Numbered from the stretch's first letter, positions 38,504-48,486 are shown. The stretch: DNA of 64,000 nt from Pseudomonas fluorescens (GCF_902498185.1 NZ_CABVIX010000008.1:171211-235210), one strand, 5' to 3'. Numbers and translations: made by a program. Notes: generated by a model from the letters alone, not told the origin.

Positions 38504-41197
38504 TCAATAGGCAGCACCCGCGTCCACCTGCACTGCGGCGCGCATCACGCCGGACAGGGGGTTGCTGGTATTGGTCGGCAGCTCCTGGCGGAACAATGCG
38601 CGGACATTCGCGCGCAGCGGCAGTGCATTGGACGCGCCTCCTACCTGGATCCGGTACCGTCCCGGATCGACGATCCAGTTGAACGTCACCGGGTCAAAGT
38701 ACGCAAACGCCCGGCTGTTGAGCACCAATGTCATTTCACGGGCCTCACCCGGCTGCAGCAGCACTTTGCCAAACCCTTTGAGCTCTTTGAGCGGACGCGA
38801 CACGCTGGGCGCCAGTGGGCGGACATACAGCTGGGCTGTTTCGGCACCCGCCACAGGCCCGGTGTTGGTCACGGTAAAGGTCACGCTGATGTCGCTGCCG
38901 GGGACGATGACCGCGGGCGATACCCTGATGTCGCTGTACTGGAAGGAGGTGTACGACAAGCCGTGGCCGAACGGGTACAGCGGCCGGATGCCCGCCTGGT
39001 CATACCCGCGATAGCCCATGAAGATGTCCTCGGTATAGGTCATGTCTGCCAACGCGTTGGGACCCTGGTAGGGCCTCGGATCGGGGTAGCTCGGATAGCT
39101 GGGGTTGTCCTGTATCTCGCGGTCCCAGGTGACAGGTAGCTTGCCAGAGGGACTGATGTCGCCGAACAGGATCTCTGCCAGCGCCGTGCCCGCGAAGGCG
39201 CCGGGGTACCAGGCGTGGAGCACGCCGTTGGCGCGTCTGGCCCAGGCATTGATGTCGAGCGTTCCGCCAGCATGCAACACGACTACGGTCCTGGGATTGG
39301 CGGTGATGAGGTTGCGGATCAGTTCGTCCTGGAATTCCGGGAGCCCGAAGCCATGATCTGACGCTTCGCCTTCGTACTCATTGTTGAGCCCTGCGGCCAC
39401 CACGACCGCGTCATAACCGGCGAGGTCTTCGGGCGCGGCCAAGGCCGCCCAGCTCATCTGCACGCCCCACAATCCGCCTTGCACGGGGATGTAGAAACTG
39501 GACACGCGGCTGTATTCGAGCTGCACATCGTAGAGTTCGCCCGCCTGTAGCACTACGGTGCGGCCCGACTGCGAGATGGGGTCGGCAAGGTCGGTGGACA
39601 GGGGCGTGCCATCATGATCGACAATCAGCCGGTTATTGACCCAGAGCCGCAACGATCCATCCCCGCGCACCTTGAACACGTGGCGGCCGGTAATGGTCGG
39701 GCGGATCTTGCCGATGAAGCGGGCCGAAAAACTTCCCTGGACAGGTTCGAAGCCTTCAACGGTGGTGGTGCCCCGCGAGGTGGTGTTGGTGTTGGAGGTG
39801 AATGCCCAGTTCACGCCAGGCTCGATGCGCGTCACCGCCGGCGAGCCGGACCAGTTGGCGTTGTTGAAGTACTCGGCACGCAGCCCGCGGATGATGGCCT
39901 GAGGGTTGCTGGAGGTCGGGTCCTGGGTGAACCATGCGGCGCGAGCCGGGTTCAGCGACAGACTGCGCAGGAAGGTGACCGTGCCGGTGGTGCCGCGGCG
40001 TATGCCTTGCAGCTCGGTCACGTTGTCTTCGACTTCGGACCAGGCCGTGCCGAACGGCGACGGCGGTGCCTGTTCCGCGATATTGCCAATCACCGCGATA
40101 GTGGCGGTCTTGCTTAACGGCAGCAGCGCGTTGCCACCTTCCACCGCTTCGTTTCTCAACAGGACGATCCCCTCCCGGGCCACGTCGAGCGATGCGCGCA
40201 GGCTGCGCGGATCGTCCTTGATGCCCGAGGGGACCGGCAGCCCTTGGTCAAAGCCGTAGCTGACCATGGCGCGCAGGTTGCGCCGCACCTTGTCGTCGAT
40301 GGTCGCCACGGGCAGCACGCCGCTTTCGATGAACGGCAGCAACGTGGCTTCGTTCATTTTCAGCCCGCTCGGCATGTCCAGGTCGCTCCCCGCCAGCGCG
40401 GCTTTCAGGCCATCGGTGATGGAGTTGAAATCACTGAGGACAAACCCCTGGAAATTCCATTCGCCTTTCAACAGGTCGGCGAGCAGTCGATGACTTTCGC
40501 AGGCGTAATCATCGTTGACCTTGTTGAACCCGCACATGATCGCGGCGGGACTGGCGTTCTTCACCAGCGACTCGAATCCTGGCAGATAGATCTCTCGCAA
40601 CGCACGCTCGCTGACATGCACGTTCAGAAAGTGCCGGTTGGCTTCTTGCTCGTTGGCCAGGTAATGCTTGGCGCCAGTCCATACGCCCTGGCGTTCGATC
40701 GCATTGGCGACGGCCGGCCCCATGACGGCGCCGATGAAGGGATCTTCGCCGCTGACGTGCTCGGCAGAGCGCCCATTGAAGGGTGTCCGATACAAGTTCA
40801 AGCCCGGTGACAGCAACTGCTGGCCACCCGCTGCGCGAGTGTCGAAGCCGATGGCCAGGCCATATTGCTTGGCTCGCTCGATATTCCAGGTAGCAGCCAG
40901 CGCCGACATGGCGGGATATTGCGTCCCGAACATGGTGGATTCGACATGCACGCCCATGGACGAGTCGTAACTTACCGTGCCCGGCAGGCCGTATTGGGGC
41001 AAGGGCCGTAACATATGGCCGTCGTCGACGTTGATATAACTCAACTTCTCCGACAAGGTCATTTGCGAGAGTATTGCCTCGACGCGTTGTTCGACTTCCG
41101 GACCTTGCATTGGCGGCGCGGCCCAGGCGGGAGCAAGACTTGCCAGGCCTAGTGTCAACAGCGAGCTTTTCAACAGCGACAGTGAATGACTGAACAT
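38504..41197 (-). CDS. Secreted GH3-family beta-glucosidase with PA14 insert (copy 1)
   Basis: An 897-residue exoenzyme: signal peptide (about 1-26, ending AWA), GH3 N-terminal barrel with likely nucleophile Asp256 in VLSDFNS, GH3 C-terminal domain interrupted by a PA14-type carbohydrate-binding insert (about 440-590, RAEYFNNANW...HVFKVRGDGSLRLWVNN), then a fibronectin-III-like domain. I start at MFSHSLSLLKSS (41197), which has GGAAGTG upstream and gives a proper signal peptide. It follows gspD by 225 bases on the same strand, so it is a likely substrate of the adjacent secretion system. Paralogue at 51878. Confidence 0.9.
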   Translation of the reverse strand: MFSHSLSLLKSSLLTLGLASLAPAWAAPPMQGPEVEQRVEAILSQMTLSEKLSYINVDDGHMLRPLPQYGLPGTVSYDSSMGVHVESTMFGTQYPAMSALAATWNIERAKQYGLAIGFDTRAAGGQQLLSPGLNLYRTPFNGRSAEHVSGEDPFIGAVMGPAVANAIERQGVWTGAKHYLANEQEANRHFLNVHVSERALREIYLPGFESLVKNASPAAIMCGFNKVNDDYACESHRLLADLLKGEWNFQGFVLSDFNSITDGLKAALAGSDLDMPSGLKMNEATLLPFIESGVLPVATIDDKVRRNLRAMVSYGFDQGLPVPSGIKDDPRSLRASLDVAREGIVLLRNEAVEGGNALLPLSKTATIAVIGNIAEQAPPSPFGTAWSEVEDNVTELQGIRRGTTGTVTFLRSLSLNPARAAWFTQDPTSSNPQAIIRGLRAEYFNNANWSGSPAVTRIEPGVNWAFTSNTNTTSRGTTTVEGFEPVQGSFSARFIGKIRPTITGRHVFKVRGDGSLRLWVNNRLIVDHDGTPLSTDLADPISQSGRTVVLQAGELYDVQLEYSRVSSFYIPVQGGLWGVQMSWAALAAPEDLAGYDAVVVAAGLNNEYEGEASDHGFGLPEFQDELIRNLITANPRTVVVLHAGGTLDINAWARRANGVLHAWYPGAFAGTALAEILFGDISPSGKLPVTWDREIQDNPSYPSYPDPRPYQGPNALADMTYTEDIFMGYRGYDQAGIRPLYPFGHGLSYTSFQYSDIRVSPAVIVPGSDISVTFTVTNTGPVAGAETAQLYVRPLAPSVSRPLKELKGFGKVLLQPGEAREMTLVLNSRAFAYFDPVTFNWIVDPGRYRIQVGGASNALPLRANVRALFRQELPTNTSNPLSGVMRAAVQVDAGAAY

Positions 41198-41422
41198 GAG
41201 GGCACTTCCATGGACAACCGAGAGCGAGCCCTGGAGATGATCCAGGACAACCGGACAAACGGCCCGTCTGGCTTCCATGTCTGCGAAGATTACAATCAGC
41301 GCAGAAAGTAACGTTGATAATTTCAGTGTCGAGCTTTAATGAAGAGAAAAGGGATGGATGGATCGTTCAGTCGATTTTCTTATATGCAAGCGGCGGGGTA
41401 ATCACCGGGACGGTCCCTATGA

Positions 41423-43699
41423 TCAATAGGCTCGGGGAAGACCCGGCGGCGGTAGCGAGCCCGGTACGTTCAACAGGCGCATCTTGTCGCGGTATTCATC
41501 CGTCACGCTCCGCGCTTCGCTGCTGCTGGTGACGACGCGCGGGGTGATCAGCACGATCAGCTCCGTTCGTCCCTTGGAGCGGGTGCTGGCACCGAACAGC
41601 CAGCCCAACCATGGTATGCGTCCCAGATAAGGCACCTGGCTCCGGGTGTTCACGTCGTCCTGGCGGATCAGGCCGCCAAGCAACACGGTTTCGCCACTCT
41701 GCACCGCGACCTGCGTCGCGATTGAGCGCGTCGAGATACGAGGGTTGATGTCATCGCTGGTGGTTGCCCCGGCGTCACTGACCTGCTGGTGGATGTCGAG
41801 ATACACCAGGCCGCCCGGGTTGATGCGCGGCACCACGTCGAGAATCACGCCGGTCTGGATGTATTCCACGCTGCTGAGGGTGGTATCGGTGTTGATCGTA
41901 TTCACGGTGGTCTGGCTGATGGGTATGTTATCGCCGACCTGAATCTGCGCCTGCTGGTTGTTCATCACTACCAGCGAAGGGGCGGAAAGCACCTGGGTCT
42001 TGCCGGTGGCTTCCAGCGCCCGTATGGCGACCTGCAAGTCACCGCCGACGAAGGAATAGAACAGCGCATCGGCAGGCCCCAGCCCTACCCCGCCAAAGCC
42101 CAATGCGCCCTGACTGCCAGGAGCATCGGCGATCCCCTCGGTGGTAGAGTTGCCCGCAAGATTGCCCAGGTACCACTGCACGCCCAGGTTCAGCTCATCG
42201 CTGAGGGTAACCTCGAGGATGCGCGTCTCGATCTGCACCTGCATGGGAGCGTTGTCGAGCCGGCGGATGGCCGACTCGATCTCGGCCCAGTGCGAAGGCC
42301 GGGTCCGCACGAGCAACTGGTTGCTGCTCTTTTGCGCAGTGATCCGCGTGCTGTCATCCAGGCCTTTGTCGCCACCAGACTCCGCGGTCCCCAAACCATC
42401 GCCTTCAGCATTGCCATCGCCCTCTTGCTCTTCGCCGGTAGGGCCAAACGTGCGAGTAGCGCCTTGGGAGGGATCGCCGGACATGCTGCCATAGCCGCCC
42501 GCAGTACCGCCGCCCAGTGAGTTCACCGAGCCACGTCCCGGGCCGGACCCGCTGCCCACGGGTGAGGACAGGATCGTGGTGGACAGTCCTGGCGCTACCT
42601 GGGCAGGCGCCTGCTCCTGGATCGCCCCGCTGCCGTAGATCTGGCGCAGGTAGCGGGCAAGGTCGGCAGCCTTCATGTTGCGTACGTCATAGACATACAG
42701 CTGCGGCTCGTTGCCGCCGCCTTCGTCGATGGTGCGGATCCACTGGCCCACCTCCTGCAGGTACTGCGGCTGGGACGAGATCACCACGATCGAGTTGGTC
42801 CGCTCGATGGGCAGGAAGCGCAGCATGCCGGCAAGGGGCGTACCGCTTTCGCTGCCGAAGACCTTTTGCAGCTCGGGCATCAGTTCGCCCACGTTGGCGC
42901 GCTGCAGGCCGAACACACCTACCGACATGCCCCTGAGCCAGTCCACATCGAAGGTCTGGATGGTGCCTTGGTAATTGGCCAGCTCCTCGGGCGTGCCTGC
43001 CATGCCGATCACATTGCGGGCCGGGTCGACCAGCAGGAAGGCGTTCTCGCGGGCAAAAGGCTTGAGCAGCTTCTGCATCTCGGTGGCCGAGATGAATTGC
43101 AGCGGATACAGCCGCACCGACATGCCGCGGGGCGGCGCGCCCATGCCGATGGAGGGTATCAGCTGGCCGGCCACCGCCTGGCTGGCCGGCAGGATCACGT
43201 AGCGGTCGCCCTGGCGGATCATGGCGTTGTTGGTCCAGCCCAGCAGGCTTTCGAGCACGCCCATGGCCTGGTCCTTGGGGATCGGCCTGGAGGTGGAAAA
43301 CGACACCTCGCCCGTCACGCCCTGGGCGATGCTGTAGTTCTCCTGGAGCAGGTCGCCCATGATGGTGTTGATGATCGCGACGATGGGCTGGCTGGTGAAG
43401 TTGAGCATCACCCCGCCCGAACCCGGCTCCGCCGCCCGGGCGCCGGTTGCAGGCGCGACATCGCGGATGAAGCGCGCGTTGCCCCTGATCACCTGACGCC
43501 CGGCAGCGGTGGTGCTAGGGACCGGCTGCGGTGCGGTGGAGGGCATCGGCACGCTGGCCATCGGGCGACGATCGGCACCGGTACCACGCAAGGCTTCGTG
43601 CACGAGCTCGGGGTCAGTGTCCGGCACTTTCTGCTGGGCGCACCCAGCCAGCAGCGTCAGCAGCAGAAGTGCCAGGCCATCGTGCAAGGGTTTGCTCAT
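41423..43699 (-). CDS. gspD: Type II secretion secretin GspD (XpsD-like lipoprotein)
   Basis: Outer-membrane channel of the type II secretion system, 758 residues. The N-terminus is a lipoprotein signal with lipobox LLAGC (Cys20), as in XpsD, so it may reach the outer membrane without a pilotin. Periplasmic N0-N3 domains follow (NYSIAQGVTGEVSF, SVRLYPLQFISATEM, glycine-rich linker at about 385-445), then the secretin core (VLSAPSLVVMNNQQAQIQVG, VGDNIPISQ, SGETVLLGGLI, PYLGRIPWLGWLFG). Last gene of the T2SS operon. Confidence 0.93.
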   Translation of the reverse strand: MSKPLHDGLALLLLTLLAGCAQQKVPDTDPELVHEALRGTGADRRPMASVPMPSTAPQPVPSTTAAGRQVIRGNARFIRDVAPATGARAAEPGSGGVMLNFTSQPIVAIINTIMGDLLQENYSIAQGVTGEVSFSTSRPIPKDQAMGVLESLLGWTNNAMIRQGDRYVILPASQAVAGQLIPSIGMGAPPRGMSVRLYPLQFISATEMQKLLKPFARENAFLLVDPARNVIGMAGTPEELANYQGTIQTFDVDWLRGMSVGVFGLQRANVGELMPELQKVFGSESGTPLAGMLRFLPIERTNSIVVISSQPQYLQEVGQWIRTIDEGGGNEPQLYVYDVRNMKAADLARYLRQIYGSGAIQEQAPAQVAPGLSTTILSSPVGSGSGPGRGSVNSLGGGTAGGYGSMSGDPSQGATRTFGPTGEEQEGDGNAEGDGLGTAESGGDKGLDDSTRITAQKSSNQLLVRTRPSHWAEIESAIRRLDNAPMQVQIETRILEVTLSDELNLGVQWYLGNLAGNSTTEGIADAPGSQGALGFGGVGLGPADALFYSFVGGDLQVAIRALEATGKTQVLSAPSLVVMNNQQAQIQVGDNIPISQTTVNTINTDTTLSSVEYIQTGVILDVVPRINPGGLVYLDIHQQVSDAGATTSDDINPRISTRSIATQVAVQSGETVLLGGLIRQDDVNTRSQVPYLGRIPWLGWLFGASTRSKGRTELIVLITPRVVTSSSEARSVTDEYRDKMRLLNVPGSLPPPGLPRAY

Positions 43700-43708
43700 G
43701 TCATGGCC

Positions 43709-44215
43709 TCATGGACTTGCGCTGCGGGCCCTGGCGGGTGCCGGAGCGCTGGGCAAACGCGGTGTCAGCAACTGCAGCACGCGCGATTCGCTGTTGTTGT
43801 GAAGTTCCACGCGGCGCGGGTCTATGCGCCGGATCCGCCAGCCGTCCTTGAGCGTTGCGCCCTCCCTGAGCGTCAGGCTGGCGCCGCCTTTCTGCTTGAA
43901 CATGGCGACACGATGATCGCCCTCGATGACGATGCCGGTGAGCAGGAACGTGCTGAGGTCGGGGCCTGAGCTTGCGGATATTCCCTGTGCATCCGGTTCG
44001 CGGTCAGGGTTGAACAAGGGCCGTTGCCAGGCAGCGGCAAGACTCTGCAGCGCGGGAGTCTCGGGAGCGCCAGGTGATTCGGGGACTGGGGCTGTGGCGG
44101 GGGATGCCGAGGACGCCTGTTCTGGCGCTTCCTGAACCCTGAGAAGGACGACCGCCAGGCCAGCCAGCAATACTGCGGCCAGCAGCAGCGCCATGAGCGA
44201 CGTCCTGCGGGTCAT
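43709..44215 (-). CDS. gspN: Type II secretion protein N (XpsN/GspC-like)
   Basis: A 168-residue protein: an N-terminal membrane anchor, a proline/alanine-rich linker and a small homology-region-like domain (RPLFNPDREP, LLTGIVIEGDHRVAMFK, LREGATLKDGWRI) similar to the secretin-contacting part of GspC. No separate gspC exists in the cluster, so this protein probably links the inner-membrane platform to GspD, as XpsN does in Xanthomonas. ATGA overlap with gspM. Confidence 0.75.
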   Translation of the reverse strand: MTRRTSLMALLLAAVLLAGLAVVLLRVQEAPEQASSASPATAPVPESPGAPETPALQSLAAAWQRPLFNPDREPDAQGISASSGPDLSTFLLTGIVIEGDHRVAMFKQKGGASLTLREGATLKDGWRIRRIDPRRVELHNNSESRVLQLLTPRLPSAPAPARARSASP

Positions 44216-44898
44216 TGCTCACCACCCAGCTCGAAGGATTCGTCCTGTGGCGCGGGTACGTCGTCAGGCAGCTCGCCGTCGCCTGCTTCGGTCGAGGTCC
44301 TGGGTGACTGAGCAGCCATGTAGCCCGCCACCAGCAGATGAACGCTGAGCCTGCCTGTGCCCTGTGCTTGCTTGGCCTGCGAGGCGCGGCTGATGTTGAG
44401 TTCTTCGACGAACAGCAGGGGCCGGGCGTATTCCAGCGCATGCAGCAGCCTTGTCAGCGGCTCGATGGCGCATTCGAGGTCCAGGCTGAGCATGACCCGC
44501 TGGTACGGAAGGTCCTGGGCGGCGCGCTCGCCGGCCATCGGCATGCGTTGGGTGACCTTGCATCCAGGCCCTACCGCTTCGAGGCGCTTGACCTGCTCGG
44601 CAACCTTCTGCATCAGGTCACCGGCCACTGCGCCGCTGTCTTCACCGGGCAGCAACGTCTGCGTATCGCTACTGTGCAGCCGAGCGTCCTGGACCTGGCG
44701 CTGCAGCGCCTCCCGCTGCCCGAGCAGCGCGCTGTAGTGTTGCTGCTGGTCATCCAGGTCGGCCATTTGCTGGTTGGCCGCCATCAAGGGACCGACGAAC
44801 CAACTGTGCACCAGCAGCCAGTAGGCCGCCACGATCACCAGCCCGAGCAAGGCCAGTGCTGCCACGCGCTGGTCACGGGCTGACAGTTGTGGCCGCAT
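44212..44898 (-). CDS. gspM: Type II secretion inner-membrane protein GspM
   Basis: A 228-residue bitopic protein: short cytoplasmic start, one membrane segment (about 14-34, ALALLGLVIVAAYWLLVH), coiled-coil stretch and a periplasmic ferredoxin-like domain (PYQRVMLSLDLECAIEPL...LLFVEELNI). Works with GspL in the platform. Family-like start MRPQLSARDQR at 44898, overlapping gspL by 26 bases. Confidence 0.83.
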   Translation of the reverse strand: MRPQLSARDQRVAALALLGLVIVAAYWLLVHSWFVGPLMAANQQMADLDDQQQHYSALLGQREALQRQVQDARLHSSDTQTLLPGEDSGAVAGDLMQKVAEQVKRLEAVGPGCKVTQRMPMAGERAAQDLPYQRVMLSLDLECAIEPLTRLLHALEYARPLLFVEELNISRASQAKQAQGTGRLSVHLLVAGYMAAQSPRTSTEAGDGELPDDVPAPQDESFELGGEQ

Positions 44899-45901
44899 GG
44901 GCTTGCTCCCGCGAGAGCTGGGCGCGCACGTAAAACCGGTCCTTGCCGCTCTCCGCGTCCGGCTGGATGACGCCCTGGTAGCGCACATCCGCGAGGTACC
45001 GGCAGCCTTTCATCTGGTTGAGCAGACCGCTCGCATGGGCGGTGAAGCCCGCCAGATCGACCTGGCCGTCACGGTTCACCTGCAGGCTTTGCAGCCAGGT
45101 ATCGAGCGGCAGGCAGGCGCTCAGTTCGGCGAGCAGCAGCGCGTAGGTGGCCTGGCGCTGCTTGAGCGTGGTCAGCGAGCGCGTCGCGCTGTCGGCCTGG
45201 GTAAGCGCCTGGCGCAGACTCTGCAGCTCGGCGGTCTGTGCGCGTAGCGCCTGGACCTCGGCGGTGCGCTGCTGCACGGCCGCCTCGCGCTGGTGGAGCA
45301 CGGCTGCCATTGCGGCATATACCAGCACCAGCGCCAGTACTCCCAGCGCCGCGAGCCTGCGCGCCCGCCGTTGGCTCCCGGCGTGGGACGCCTTTTCCGG
45401 CAGCAGGTTCAGGCCTAGCCGCTCGCCCTGCTCGTCCAGCAGGTCGATGCACTCGAGCGTGATGCCGTGCTCTGCAAAACCGGCCAGCCAAGTGGCGAGC
45501 CGGTCGCGCCGCAGGGTCACCAGCGTGAGGCGCAAACGCCCGCCACTGATGCCTTCGCGTCGCACCACATGGTGTGCCTGCTTGGAGCTGAATGGCGTGA
45601 AGCGGTCCAGTTCATAGGCGAGGATCCCATCCAGGTCGCGGGCTGCCGCCAATGGCAGGGACAAGGACTGGCGCAGCGCTTGATCGGGCTGCAGGACCAG
45701 CACTGCGCGCGCACCCACCGCAGGTGCCGGGTTTGCGACCAGCGGCCATGGGTAAAGTTGCTCGGGTATCTTGCGCGACAGACGCTGGGGCACGCAGGCG
45801 CGCAGTTGCGCGCTCCACCAACGCCAGGCGCGTTGCACAGGGCTGCCTTGCCAGCGGGCAGGCATGTGCTTGCTCAAGTTGCCTAGCGAAAGTGCGTGCA
45901 T
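44873..45901 (-). CDS. gspL: Type II secretion inner-membrane protein GspL
   Basis: A 342-residue protein: cytoplasmic actin-like domain (about 50-165, LPLAAARDLDGILAYELDRFTP is typical) that recruits GspE, a membrane segment (about 185-203) and a periplasmic domain. Shorter than classical GspL, as in Xps systems. ATG at 45901, 13 bases after the gspK stop, with GAGG upstream. Confidence 0.82.
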   Translation of the reverse strand: MHALSLGNLSKHMPARWQGSPVQRAWRWWSAQLRACVPQRLSRKIPEQLYPWPLVANPAPAVGARAVLVLQPDQALRQSLSLPLAAARDLDGILAYELDRFTPFSSKQAHHVVRREGISGGRLRLTLVTLRRDRLATWLAGFAEHGITLECIDLLDEQGERLGLNLLPEKASHAGSQRRARRLAALGVLALVLVYAAMAAVLHQREAAVQQRTAEVQALRAQTAELQSLRQALTQADSATRSLTTLKQRQATYALLLAELSACLPLDTWLQSLQVNRDGQVDLAGFTAHASGLLNQMKGCRYLADVRYQGVIQPDAESGKDRFYVRAQLSREQAHAATTVSP

Positions 45902-45914
45902 GCGTACCAGCGCC

Positions 45915-46637
45915 TCACTCGCTGTAGCGCAGGACCCTGAATGGCCGCGGGCCTTGCTCAATTGAAAGTAGCACCGTGCCGTGGATTTGGGCGGAAAAGC
46001 CATGCGGCCGGATGGCCAGGCTCTGGATGGTTAGAACAGGCCCGGGATCGCTCCCTTCGGCAGCCAGTCGAGGAAGGCCCAGTGCGTGGCGCAAGGTGGC
46101 GCTGGCGAAGGCGGGATCGGGACTGGCCAGCCCGCTCCAGAGCGTCACTTCCGGCAGCATGCGGGCATACAGGGCACTGGTCATGCCAGGCCAGCTGCGT
46201 ATCTCTTCAAGGGCGCGCAGCGGTGGCCTGTCATCCCCTCGCTCGGCCGAAAGCGCCGCGGCCAGTTGTCGCGCTTGTCCGGCACTGGCGCCCAGACCGA
46301 GGGCGACGCGGGCGAAGTCGGCGGCAGTGACCACGTTCAGATCAAGTTTGCCCCGCTCGCTGCGCACGCGTATCCGCAGCGCCGCGCCATCGAACTCCAG
46401 CGCCTGCAGACGCCCATCGGCAATCCACCGGCGCGCCGGTACCGGCTCGCGCAGTCCGCGGATTGCGAGCGCCAGACCGGCTTCGGCCGCCCACTGCGCG
46501 CGGGTGTGTTCGCGCTGCCACTGGCCCAGGCGCAGCTCTTGGCGCACCGCACCGACCAGCCCGGACAACATCAGCGTGAGCAGCGCCAGCAAGCCGATCA
46601 CCAGCAACAAGGCGATGCCTCGCGATCGACGCTTCAT
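45915..46637 (-). CDS. gspK: Type II secretion minor pseudopilin GspK
   Basis: A 240-residue minor pseudopilin with a basic leader and RGIALLLVIGLLALLT helix; unlike the other pseudopilins, position 5 is not glutamate (LVIGLL), a known trait of GspK. The body has the GspK pattern RGLREPVP..., GKLDLNVVTAADFARVAL and RSWPGMTSALYARMLPEVT. ATGA overlap with gspJ. Confidence 0.87.
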   Translation of the reverse strand: MKRRSRGIALLLVIGLLALLTLMLSGLVGAVRQELRLGQWQREHTRAQWAAEAGLALAIRGLREPVPARRWIADGRLQALEFDGAALRIRVRSERGKLDLNVVTAADFARVALGLGASAGQARQLAAALSAERGDDRPPLRALEEIRSWPGMTSALYARMLPEVTLWSGLASPDPAFASATLRHALGLPRLAAEGSDPGPVLTIQSLAIRPHGFSAQIHGTVLLSIEQGPRPFRVLRYSE

Positions 46638-47239
46638 GGCGCTGCCAGCTCGCCGCTCAGGTCGAGGCGCAGTGCGATTACCTGAGTCGTCCAGGGCACC
46701 GGGCCTTCGGCCTGTACCGCGATGCGTACCTGCCGGGGCAAGCGCCTGGGCCATGGCCAGCTGTCCAGCCATGCGGTCCGCTTGCCCAGGGTATCTACGC
46801 CCCGGTAGCTCAAGCGTACCGCGCGCACCTCGCGCAGCAGCCACTGCGGCTCGCCCCACGGCGTCGATGCGCTGGTCTCGAAGCGGATACGCAAGGCCTG
46901 GCGCTTGCCATCCCCGGCCACGTCGAGGATATGCCAGTGGATCCCTCCGCCAAGGTCGGAGGGCAAGGCGGCGGCAAAGCGCAGCGAGTCGGGTTCACCC
47001 ACGAAGACCTGACCCAAGCCTTGTGGCATCCGCTGGATCGGCAGCGTCTGCTGGATGGCCTGATGCAGGAAGTTCTGCGCCGCGCGGACTTCACCCAGCC
47101 GTTGCAGGTACCGGTCGGCACCATTCAAGCCCCGCTGGGCGAGCACCAGCGTGCTCGTCACCACGGTCAACAGCACGCCGAGCAGCATCAGCGCCACGAG
47201 GATTTCCAGGAGGGTGAAGCCACGCGCCGGGCGTGTCAT
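46634..47239 (-). CDS. gspJ: Type II secretion minor pseudopilin GspJ
   Basis: A 201-residue pseudopilin with prepilin site ARG-FTLLEILVALMLLGVLLT and a GspJ-type globular domain (WPWPRRLPRQVRIAVQ, typical near the C-terminus). It joins GspI and GspK at the pseudopilus tip. Overlaps gspI by 4 bases (ATGA). Confidence 0.88.
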   Translation of the reverse strand: MTRPARGFTLLEILVALMLLGVLLTVVTSTLVLAQRGLNGADRYLQRLGEVRAAQNFLHQAIQQTLPIQRMPQGLGQVFVGEPDSLRFAAALPSDLGGGIHWHILDVAGDGKRQALRIRFETSASTPWGEPQWLLREVRAVRLSYRGVDTLGKRTAWLDSWPWPRRLPRQVRIAVQAEGPVPWTTQVIALRLDLSGELAAP

Positions 47240-47625
47240 GGGGTGATGTCCTCCGCGGAAGGTGCCTGCACCACCAGCGTGCTCAGCACCCAGGGCGGGG
47301 TACCGGGTGCGTCCAGCTGCAAGTCGACGCGCAAGACCGGCAAGCGGCCCTCGCCGTCAGGCATCAGGCTGATACGCTCGGTCCAGCGGATGCCACCCTC
47401 GGTGACGCCCCGACGCAACCCAGGTTGCAGGCGCTCGTCGCGCTGCTCATCGAGCAGGCTGCGGGCCGCCTGGCGCTTGCCCTCGCTGTCGCGCATCTGC
47501 GTGAGGCTGCGGTTGATCTGGGCGAGGGTCGAGAGGGTCACGGTCAGCAGCACCGCGAGCAACGCCAGAGCTGCCAGCACTTCGAGCAGGGTGAAACCGG
47601 GGCTGTGGCAGCTGGGGCGGCTCAT
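47236..47625 (-). CDS. gspI: Type II secretion minor pseudopilin GspI
   Basis: A 129-residue pseudopilin: prepilin leader ending HSPG before FTLLEVLAALALLAVLLT, then the short GspI domain with WTERISLMPDGEGRLPVLRV. ATG at 47625 overlaps the gspH stop (ATGA). Longer open frames upstream are not supported by the family leader. Confidence 0.87.
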   Translation of the reverse strand: MSRPSCHSPGFTLLEVLAALALLAVLLTVTLSTLAQINRSLTQMRDSEGKRQAARSLLDEQRDERLQPGLRRGVTEGGIRWTERISLMPDGEGRLPVLRVDLQLDAPGTPPWVLSTLVVQAPSAEDITP

Positions 47626-48050
47626 GGGATGGCCGTCCAGCGCACGTCGCCGGTGAGCCAGCCAATGTCGATGCGCCATTGGCGGTCGCCACGGATCAAC
47701 AGCAGGTGCCCACCGCTGGAGCTCCCATCGGGGTAGAACGCCACTGCGCTGCCAAGCCGCTTGGCCGTTACCAGCCGCACCTGGACCGTGCCTGGCCAAC
47801 TGCGGCGCGGCTGCCCCGGGCTGCCATACCAGTGCCCGGCCAGATCGAAATGCAGCATCGAGGGTGCGTTGTTCAACACGGCCTGGGAGCGCGTCTGGCG
47901 CAGTGCGTAGACCATTTCGCGCACTGCCTGGCGGTCGCGGCTGGCTTGCAGCCCTTGGGCAATGCCGGTGGCCATGAGGCCGGCAGCCAAGGCGATCAGG
48001 ACGATGACCACCAGCATCTCGATCAGCGTGAACCCCGACCGGCGGCGCAC
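47622..48050 (-). CDS. gspH: Type II secretion minor pseudopilin GspH
   Basis: A 142-residue pseudopilin. The GTG at 48050, 4 bases after the gspG stop, gives the short basic leader RRRSG before FTLIEMLVVIVLIALAAGLM, exactly what a prepilin peptidase needs; the longer open frame upstream does not. Body has AFYPDGSSSGGHLLL typical of GspH. Confidence 0.85.
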   Translation of the reverse strand: MRRRSGFTLIEMLVVIVLIALAAGLMATGIAQGLQASRDRQAVREMVYALRQTRSQAVLNNAPSMLHFDLAGHWYGSPGQPRRSWPGTVQVRLVTAKRLGSAVAFYPDGSSSGGHLLLIRGDRQWRIDIGWLTGDVRWTAIP

Positions 48051-48054
48051 GCGG

Positions 48055-48477
48055 TTATTCCCAGTTGCCCATATCGGCACTGTAGCCTTCACCCCCCGGC
48101 TGGCCGTCCTGACCGTAGAAGATGAGATCGAACTGACCGTGCTGGCCAGGGTAGCGGTAACCAAAGGCATGGCCGAATGGATCCTTGAGGTCGGAAGGCT
48201 TGGCGTATGGCCCGTTCCAGCCCTTCTCCCCACTGGGCCGGGCGAGCAGTTGCGCCAGTTGCCTGGGCGGAGCGCCAAGGTCGAGCCCGTAGCTTTCGAT
48301 CTTCATGCCCAGGCTGGCCAGTTGCGCCTTACCCGCGCCGTACTTGCCCTTGTCTACATTGCCGCCCACCTGGCGGACGACAATCGTCGCGACGATCCCC
48401 AGCAGGACGATCACGGCGAGCATTTCGAGCAGCGTGAAACCGTGCTGGCGGCGACGCTTGGCGTTTGAATGGCGCAT
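48055..48477 (-). CDS. gspG: Type II secretion major pseudopilin GspG
   Basis: A 140-residue major pseudopilin, the main pilus subunit: leader RRRQHG, FTLLEMLAVIVLLGIVATIVV helix start, and the calcium-loop C-terminal part (WNGPYAKPSDLKDPFGHAFGYRYPG). Nine bases after gspF. Confidence 0.93.
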   Translation of the reverse strand: MRHSNAKRRRQHGFTLLEMLAVIVLLGIVATIVVRQVGGNVDKGKYGAGKAQLASLGMKIESYGLDLGAPPRQLAQLLARPSGEKGWNGPYAKPSDLKDPFGHAFGYRYPGQHGQFDLIFYGQDGQPGGEGYSADMGNWE

Positions 48478-48486
48478 GTCGAGACC